From Gonapodya prolifera JEL478 (Eukaryota > Monoblepharomycota > Monoblepharidomycetes > Monoblepharidales > Gonapodyaceae), in contig KQ965734.1 of assembly GCA_001574975.1 (NCBI GenBank), forward strand, positions 893,637-957,636: a DNA stretch of 64,000 bases. The letters run 5' to 3'. Positions 58,045 through 64,000 of the stretch are shown here, in pieces. Made by a program: the position numbers and the translations under genes. Position 1 is the first letter of the stretch, and each line of letters begins with the position of its first letter. Under the pieces are notes generated by a model that made no database searches, was not told where the DNA came from, and saw only the letters and a program-made list of their open reading frames with translations.

Positions 58045-58466
58045 CTTCCTCGGCAGGTGGGAGGCAATCGCAGGGTGGAGCTTCTCTCATAAGTGCGTCC
58101 TTGAAAAAAGGACACTGCCCTCGCGCCCTGTTTTCTGTCATCAGCCGATCTCCGCGTATCATCTTTCCACACATCTATTCTTGGGAGAAGGGCCTTCAAG
58201 GCGGTCATGTGATGTCGGGCAGTTACTCTGGCATCATGTTCCCACCACGAGGGCACACATTGTGACCGACATTTCGAGAGCCACAACCGACACGAGTTAC
58301 CTGATAGGACCAGCTCGCCGGTATCGGCCCCCTTTCCGCGTGCGTGCAGGAGAGGGGACGACAATGAAAATTTTGCTCTACCGGAATGTGTACAAGAAGT
58401 TTGTTGACGAGTGGACTGTTTGACCTTTGAATTGATAAGATCATCAGATATATTATTGCCCACAAT

Positions 58467-61070
58467 TACATTGTTACGTGGAATCCCTTCAGCTCGCCTT
58501 CCTTGATGTACGCGTCCACGAGATCACGGTATTTCATAATACCCCTACCGTCGTTCTGCGATCTCCTCAACTTTTCCAACTTTTCAATGTCACCTTCAGC
58601 CTACAAGCAAGAAAAATGTGAGACAAGGTTGTTGCAAGTACTGATTGCTGATGACACCCACATTTTATGTTCCAGGAGTGCACGACTTGGGAAACTCTGT
58701 GCTGAACGCGCTTCCACCCAATATCACTTCTCTCCAGGCCTCCTCCTGCTCGCGAGTACACTCAACGGCCTTGCATCCACGCGTTATCGCTTGGCTGATC
58801 ACATGGTTCATCCACCTTGCCTCAATCGTGTATATGCTCGGGAAGTTGGCGCTTATGGCTGCTTGGGCGTGGCCGAACATGAAATAGTTGGGGAAGTCGC
58901 TTGTGACGAGTCCCAAGCACGTTGCGTAGCCGTTGTTCCTTTCGCACTTTTCTTGCACGCTCAAGCCGCTCCGACCAAGCACCTTGTAGTTGGACTTTGG
59001 CTCCAGTCCTAGCCCTGTGACGCTAAAACCGGTCGACTTGAAGATGCAAGTGAGAACTGCGATACACCAATCTGAAAGAAGAACTCGTGCGCACTTACCC
59101 AGACATTCACATCCAGCGGATGTTCGACACCTGCAACGACGATGCCCTTTTCGGTGATGCGCTCAATCCCCTTTGAAACTGAAGCGTCGATCAGAGTCAC
59201 ATTTGGACGATTGAAGGTTTGGAGGAAATGATCCGAGAACAGAGGTCGCTTGCAGTGAAGGTTATCTACCAGAATCAGAGCGTTATTGACGGTCTAAATT
59301 AAAGCAATCAGGTCTTGTGAATTGAACTTCCACCACGGCTTCAGCAGCTCTGCAGTCTTTGGGTCCTTTACAAATTCGTCCACTCGACGGCGAAGGACAT
59401 CCATATGCCGATACTCAGCGACTTGATGTAATTCCTTCAGTTCAATAAAGCTTTATCTTTTTTAAAGCAAGCGGAGCAAGTGACCTCAACTCGCCCCGGG
59501 GAAAGTTTGTCATCGTGACCAAGCTTCTTCATAATACCGGCAATTTCACGCGCTGTGTCGGAAAATCCATCGTGAACCTCAATTGGTTTCTTATCGGACT
59601 TCTCTTCTGGAGAAGACGCATCCCGTGATGAGAGGAACATGTTGTACGCATCATCTCGTTCATGTTGCCAGTCCTTGCTTGCCATCATCTCCTTCCACCA
59701 TTCTGGATCAGTGGGGATATTGTTGCGAATACCAAGGCTGTAAGTGGACTCATGTTAATCATTAATCAACAAGCTGGAACTGATCGGTTCGGTCTCACCT
59801 GGAGGAGTCCTTTGAAAAAAGTAGAGATGCTTGCTGTGCTCGCCCAAATAAAGCACAATCTGGATTCCGGTTGCGCCCGTACCTGACCATCACGCTCTGT
59901 GATGAGACAATTTCGGCCACCAGAACACAAACGCAGTGTGAACCCACCAACCAATCCCACCACCTTGTTCTTAAGCTTGTGCAAATTGAAATAGTTCGCG
60001 TTGGGGTCACCTCCCGTGACGCTGTAGTCCCTTCGGGATGTGTGAAACTCGCGTCCTTTGAAAGTCAGATATGCCTTCGATGGCGGGGAGCTGAGGGTGG
60101 TTGTAAGGACTTCCACCGCACGAAACCAAGAAGCGGGTTGTTATCGAGTCTCCGCGATCAGTTGTACCTCGCCACAATTGGCAGTTTGAAAAATGGCAAG
60201 TTCCTCAAGCCCGAAGTGTTTGCCGATTCGTTCGCAGTGCTGCAGGACGGAGCGCTTCAGTGACGGGACTCGAATGGAAGATAATGTCTGTGGGTCGTCG
60301 GGTACCTTAATATCTCGGTGCCGGATGATTATTTCATCTCCGACATGTACCCCGTCTCTTGAGGAGAGGCAAGTAGCAATATCCTCAGAAAAAAATATGT
60401 AAGCAGTCAGCACTAGCGCTTGCTTGATATATTGCAAGAGCAATTACTCACGATTCAGAGTCCTTCCCGCATCACAGTAAATGAAGTCAATTGCAAGGCG
60501 AGCGCACACGAGTTAATCAAGAAACTCACGCATGATACTCCAGGGTACCTGTTTGAACAGTATTCCGTGTACATAAGAAGAAAGAAATGAATCTGCTCCC
60601 CCGTAAACCACATACCGATTCCAATACCACGTCCCCCGAACCCGGAGGCCGTTTCCAATGTTTTGAAATCGGTGATACCGGCTCTTGTCAACTGTGCGCC
60701 GAGCATTATTCCAGAGAATTCCGCTCCGATGAGGACCATCGTCGTTTCGATCTCCATGTGCTCCCGATGCTCGGGGGCGTGCCATGGATCTTTAAGCCAA
60801 TCCTTGAACTTCGCGCCATTGCCTGGACGGAAGAAGCGTGTTCGTTTGTACGAGCGATGCAAAGGTTCCACGCTGTCCCAACCAACCTCACCAATTGTGA
60901 CATACTGCCCCTGTCTGTCAACCCGAACCCGACGGTCCTTTCTTCATCGTGCTGTTTTCGCAACCTTTGGAGATTTCTGAAGCTTAGCAACGTAGATGAT
61001 GCTGCGAAGGAACGATCCAACTCACTGCATCGGTGTCCAAATCGCCGACAAGCACGTTCGCTAACGTCAT
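58467..61070 (-). pseudogene. Decaying tandem copy of the Baeyer-Villiger monooxygenase
   Basis: Close paralogue of the gene at 55.4-58.0 kb with the same exon order, from MTLANVLVGDLDTDA (61070) to KEGELKGFHVTM (stop at 58467). Compared with the intact copy it shows a one-base loss near 60940, another near 60630 in the GGTWYWNR segment, a loss of about 35-40 bp near 60180, and a one-base gain near 60065. Motif residues also changed: GAGFSG reads GAEFSG, breaking the FAD Rossmann glycine triad, and the fingerprint tryptophan reads Arg (FKGREFHTSRRDY). Large parts remain well conserved (SDFPNYFMFGHAQAAISANF), so the decay looks recent. Some single-base differences could be assembly errors, but the larger loss and motif changes are not easily explained so. 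Confidence 0.72.
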
Positions 61071-61573
61071 TTTGTTCGAGTGGGAGGCATCTGTAGTGCA
61101 TGAGAGTTGTCTTAAAAGTGGTTAGAACACCCTGATGAGTTCTGGGCCTTGTCGACCCCCAGTCCAGTTCCTGGCGTGGGTGGGTGCCAAAGACCCCACA
61201 GGGTCGAGACGGATCGAAAGGTATTGAGATAGACATAAGGCGAACACACCCGCACACGTCAATTCGGCTTGAAAAGAAATGACCATTGAGTTTTCGCGCC
61301 TCGCTCTTCATCGTACTTTCCCCGTTGGTTGAAAAAATGGGTACAAAAATTGAGAGTCAAGAACAACAGACAAATGAATGATTACAGATATGACAAATTT
61401 TCTTCAAGTCTTTCTTATTGCTCGAGAGAATGTCACAAAAGCCGAGATATCATGTGTCAAAAGATGTTCCGATTTGCCACAAATAGCCGCCTCAGACAAG
61501 GAGACAAGGGCGCGGTTTACGAATATGTATCATGTCAATCATTCTCTTTCAGCCGTCCAAGCTTCACCTTTAA
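61071..61573. other. Intergenic, no gene seen
   Basis: About 500 bp between the start of the decayed monooxygenase copy and the 3' end of the pirin gene. It should carry the former promoter of the monooxygenase copy. No supported exon or RNA gene. Confidence 0.45.
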
Positions 61574-62474
61574 TCAGCTCAAGTCCATCAGAACCACCTC
61601 GGCTACGCCTTGTCCGTCATTTCTCACAACTAGCCCAGGCCCCTGGCCGTCAAAACCCTCGACAAACACCCCATCTCCCTCCGACAGCGTGATCTCCGGC
61701 GCCTCATCCGCGGCCTCATTGCTTGTGACGGTCACTTTGACTTTTGGATTGTTCTGAACAACGTGCACGTACAAGCGCCGCGGATGGCTCTGTCCCTTCT
61801 TCCCTTCTCCCACGTGCGTCGTCTTGTACACAACTTCCACACCCGGGTCCAGGAGCGCCGCCGACATCCAAAACTCGCTATGAATAGCCACGGGCTTCCC
61901 CACGTCTGGATGTCCCGGGTCGACTCGATCGCGCTTTTTGGCGGGGGCGACGAGCGTCGCGAAGCGGTTCTTCTTGGAGGAGTCGGGGTAGTGTCCCGTT
62001 TCGTAACCCGGTGGAAGCTGCGTATTCGAGGGGAGGTTCCACACTTGAAGAAAGTGGACAGGCTCGGTCGTTGAGGCGTTGAACTCGCTGTGCGCCAGCC
62101 CACTTCCCGCAGTCGTGAATTGCACGTCACCACGACGGATAATCTCGTGGTTCCCCTTACTGTCCTTGTGCTCGAGCGCGCCGGAGACAACGTAGCTGAA
62201 AATCTCGTACTCTCGATGCCTGTGTGTGCCGAATCCCTTGCCGGGCTCCACGACGTCTTCATTGAGCACTCGTAAGGTTCCAAAGCCGTCAAAGGCCGGG
62301 TCCTCGTAGTCGCCGAAAGAAAACGTCTGATCGGCCATCGTGGGTGGGTGGGATGAGCGCGAGGGTTGACGGGTGAGGGAGATTCACGATGGTACCAACG
62401 TGGTGCGTACGGAGCCATCCGAGATTGGCATAACCCCGGTCCTCGCTCTTGCGGACTTTGAATGTGGGGGCCAT
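61574..62474 (-). CDS. Pirin family protein (bicupin)
   Basis: Iron-binding bicupin; pirins act as transcription cofactors or quercetin dioxygenases in known species. The first exon (from the ATG at 62474) reads APTFKVRKSEDRGYANLGWL and RTHH; after an intron of about 75 bp the second begins TFSFGDYEDPAFDGFGTLRV. The metal ligands sit in FGTHRHREYEIFSYVVSG (two His and Glu-x pattern) and GSGLAHSEFN (His, Glu), the family's 3-His-1-Glu set. The rest is one long exon with the second cupin and an end VAEVVLMDLS. About 280 residues, normal length. An ATG inside the intron would give MADQTFSFGD, but that would drop the conserved N-terminus. Confidence 0.9.
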
Positions 62475-62668
62475 CGGTTTCACGAGAGGGGTCGCAGTTT
62501 AGAAAAGCTTTTTCGTAAATGATCGTAATTTCTGTGGCCACAAAGTGTGAGGGCTCGACTCCGCCTCAATTGTATGCAGGGATTATGTGGTTGGCTCATA
62601 AGCCTTTAAATTATATCATTCGCAGAAGTATTGACCTGTACATTGTCCACTCGCTACGACGGCATCCG

Positions 62669-63816
62669 TCAAGTGACAGATACGGCTCCTGCTTGGATTG
62701 AATCGGCACCAACCCTCTTCAGCACCGCCTCCAGAGCGCTGAGCGAGCGAGGATCAGACAATCGGTGATCGGCCTCATCCACGATAACGACGCGTGACTG
62801 CACAGGCCCGTCACAGGTTGAGTACATCTTCGAGCAAGCCTTGGCGAGGTGAAACGAGTCAGAAGGGGAAACGTCCAGGTCTTGCGAGCCGTGCAGGAAG
62901 TGGAACGCTTGGGAGGGTGGTGTGGGACATTCTTGTGGCTGGTGGACGTGGTGCTCGGTGCAAAACGGAGGGAGGTCGGGCGAAGGGGAGAGTGCCGCCA
63001 CCACGGCAGAGTCGGGTCCTTCGAGGTCCAGGCCATCTGGCGCAATACGGTGCTTGGCGGCGTCACTGAGTAAGGCCAGGGAATACGGATAAGGCTCGCC
63101 ATACCGAGAGGGTCGGTACACGACGCTCTCGCTGAGTGTATCTCGATTGGGCAGGGAGGCAATAATGCGGTCTGTGAAGAGAGAAGTTCCTGCAAGGGAA
63201 GTGAAGGAGGCGAGGGAAACGGGTGATGCGGTGGTGATTGGAGGTTTAAGTCCCCGGAGTTGGATCACTTGGGATTGTTCCAGAGACTTGAGCGCGACCC
63301 ACGCTCCCATGCTTGATGCTACGATGTGAATGGCTTGATGAGTTGGCGGCTTGTCAATTTGGTCTGACGGCTGGTTGGTAGAAAAGCTGGTGAAGCATGA
63401 AAGGAGGTATGCGGCGTCGAAAATCCATGTGGACATAGTGGCTCGGGGATCAGTCAAAGAGCCATCGGAGCTGCCGTGGCCTGACCGGGCGTTAGAAAGA
63501 GGTGATTGGAGGAAGCGGTGGAGAACAAGCATCCAATTGCAACGTCTGGGTGGTTCGTACCAAATGCATCAAAAGTAAAGAATCCGAGACCGTGTTTTTG
63601 CGCGTACGATTGGAGAAACGCGGCTTTGCGAGAGTTGAGCATCGTGGAATTGTAGCCATTAAAGAGCATCAGCCAGTGCGGACAATCTCCTGGCACGCAC
63701 AGGTAGGCAATGGAGCTCCCGCTCGGACAGAGGACTCTCTTTATGGCGGTGGTCATCAGAGTCGCCAAGGGATGCTTGCTTACTGTGGTCGATAATGTGA
63801 TTGAGGTTGTTACCAT
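62669..63816 (-). CDS. ABHD10-like alpha/beta hydrolase
   Basis: Two exons: 63561-63816 and 62669-63480. The fold is visible: LMLFNGYNSTMLNSRKAAFL (strand and oxyanion loop), GLGFFTFDAFGHGSSDG (assembled across the intron, the FDYxGHGxSDG motif of the ABHD10 group), nucleophile elbow IHIVASSMGAWVALK with catalytic Ser, and the His in VDEADHRLSDPRSL. The acid is probably in HGSQDLDVSP. ABHD10 enzymes are mitochondrial serine hydrolases that remove acyl groups. The preferred start is the ATG at 63816; an in-frame ATG at 63987 would add 57 residues with an Arg-rich, possibly mitochondrial leader and is a real alternative. Confidence 0.82.
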
Positions 63817-64000
63817 TACATTTTCTCTGTTCGCTGACAGTGCGCCAATGTCAGGCTTCTCACGAGATGGCTGAAAATCTCGAGTGAAGGGGGAAGCGGG
63901 CCTCCTCGAAAACGGACAACGCCGAACGCCCCCACACATTCTCGTTTTTCCGATCCCTTCCCCTTTTGGGACAGATGGCAAGGACATGTGTTTATTGTAA

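Overview
The window is nuclear DNA of a flagellated (zoosporic) true fungus, chytrid-like in the broad sense. The fungal side is shown by a Zn(II)2Cys6 regulator, a protein with two CBM1 cellulose-binding domains, an Htd2-type dehydratase and compact genes with many 50-110 bp GT-AG introns. The flagellum is inferred from a full-length homologue of CFAP58, an axonemal coiled-coil protein that non-flagellated fungi would not be expected to keep. The species is not proven. There are two assembly gaps (18 N near 30.3 kb, 360 N near 51.4 kb). I recognised no tRNA, rRNA, CRISPR array, LTR element or other transposon.

Layout. 0-10.2 kb: the 3' part of an FAAH-like amidase, a mitochondrial OsmC protein, a GNAT acetyltransferase, an Acinus-like SAP/RRM/RS protein (all +), a D-amino-acid oxidase and a small unknown protein (both -). 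10.8-24.5 kb: CFAP58 (+), a WW-domain/glycine-zipper protein (-), a Dal5-like MFS transporter (+) and a RecQ/WRN-type helicase (-). 24.7-32.1 kb: a protein joining a cyclic-nucleotide-binding-like domain to a nucleoside-phosphorylase-like domain (+), an F-box protein (-) and a zinc alcohol dehydrogenase (-). 32.5-37.2 kb: a very large gene joining a class 3 lipase to membrane segments and a P-loop GTPase-like domain (+). 37.4-49.1 kb: two glutathione peroxidases (-) enclosing a small secreted Cys-rich protein (-), a PPOX-family flavoprotein (+), a phosphoenolpyruvate synthase (+) and two tandem membrane-anchored methyltransferases (+). 49.1-64 kb: a Zn2Cys6 regulator (-, with the large gap in an intron), the CBM1 protein (+), the Htd2-like dehydratase (+), a Baeyer-Villiger monooxygenase and its decaying tandem copy (both -), a pirin (-) and an ABHD10-like hydrolase (-).

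There are no operons. Some neighbours share themes: redox defence and flavin enzymes (OsmC, D-amino-acid oxidase, two GPx, PPOX, BVMO pair) and lipid or acyl handling (amidase, lipase-GTPase, Htd2, ABHD10-like). I see this as theme only, not as one pathway. The most unusual items are the lipase-GTPase fusion, the cNMP/nucleoside-phosphorylase fusion, a predicted two-nucleotide microexon in the WW gene, and an intron-rich phosphoenolpyruvate synthase. Exon borders come from reading splice sites by eye and may be off by a base or an exon.
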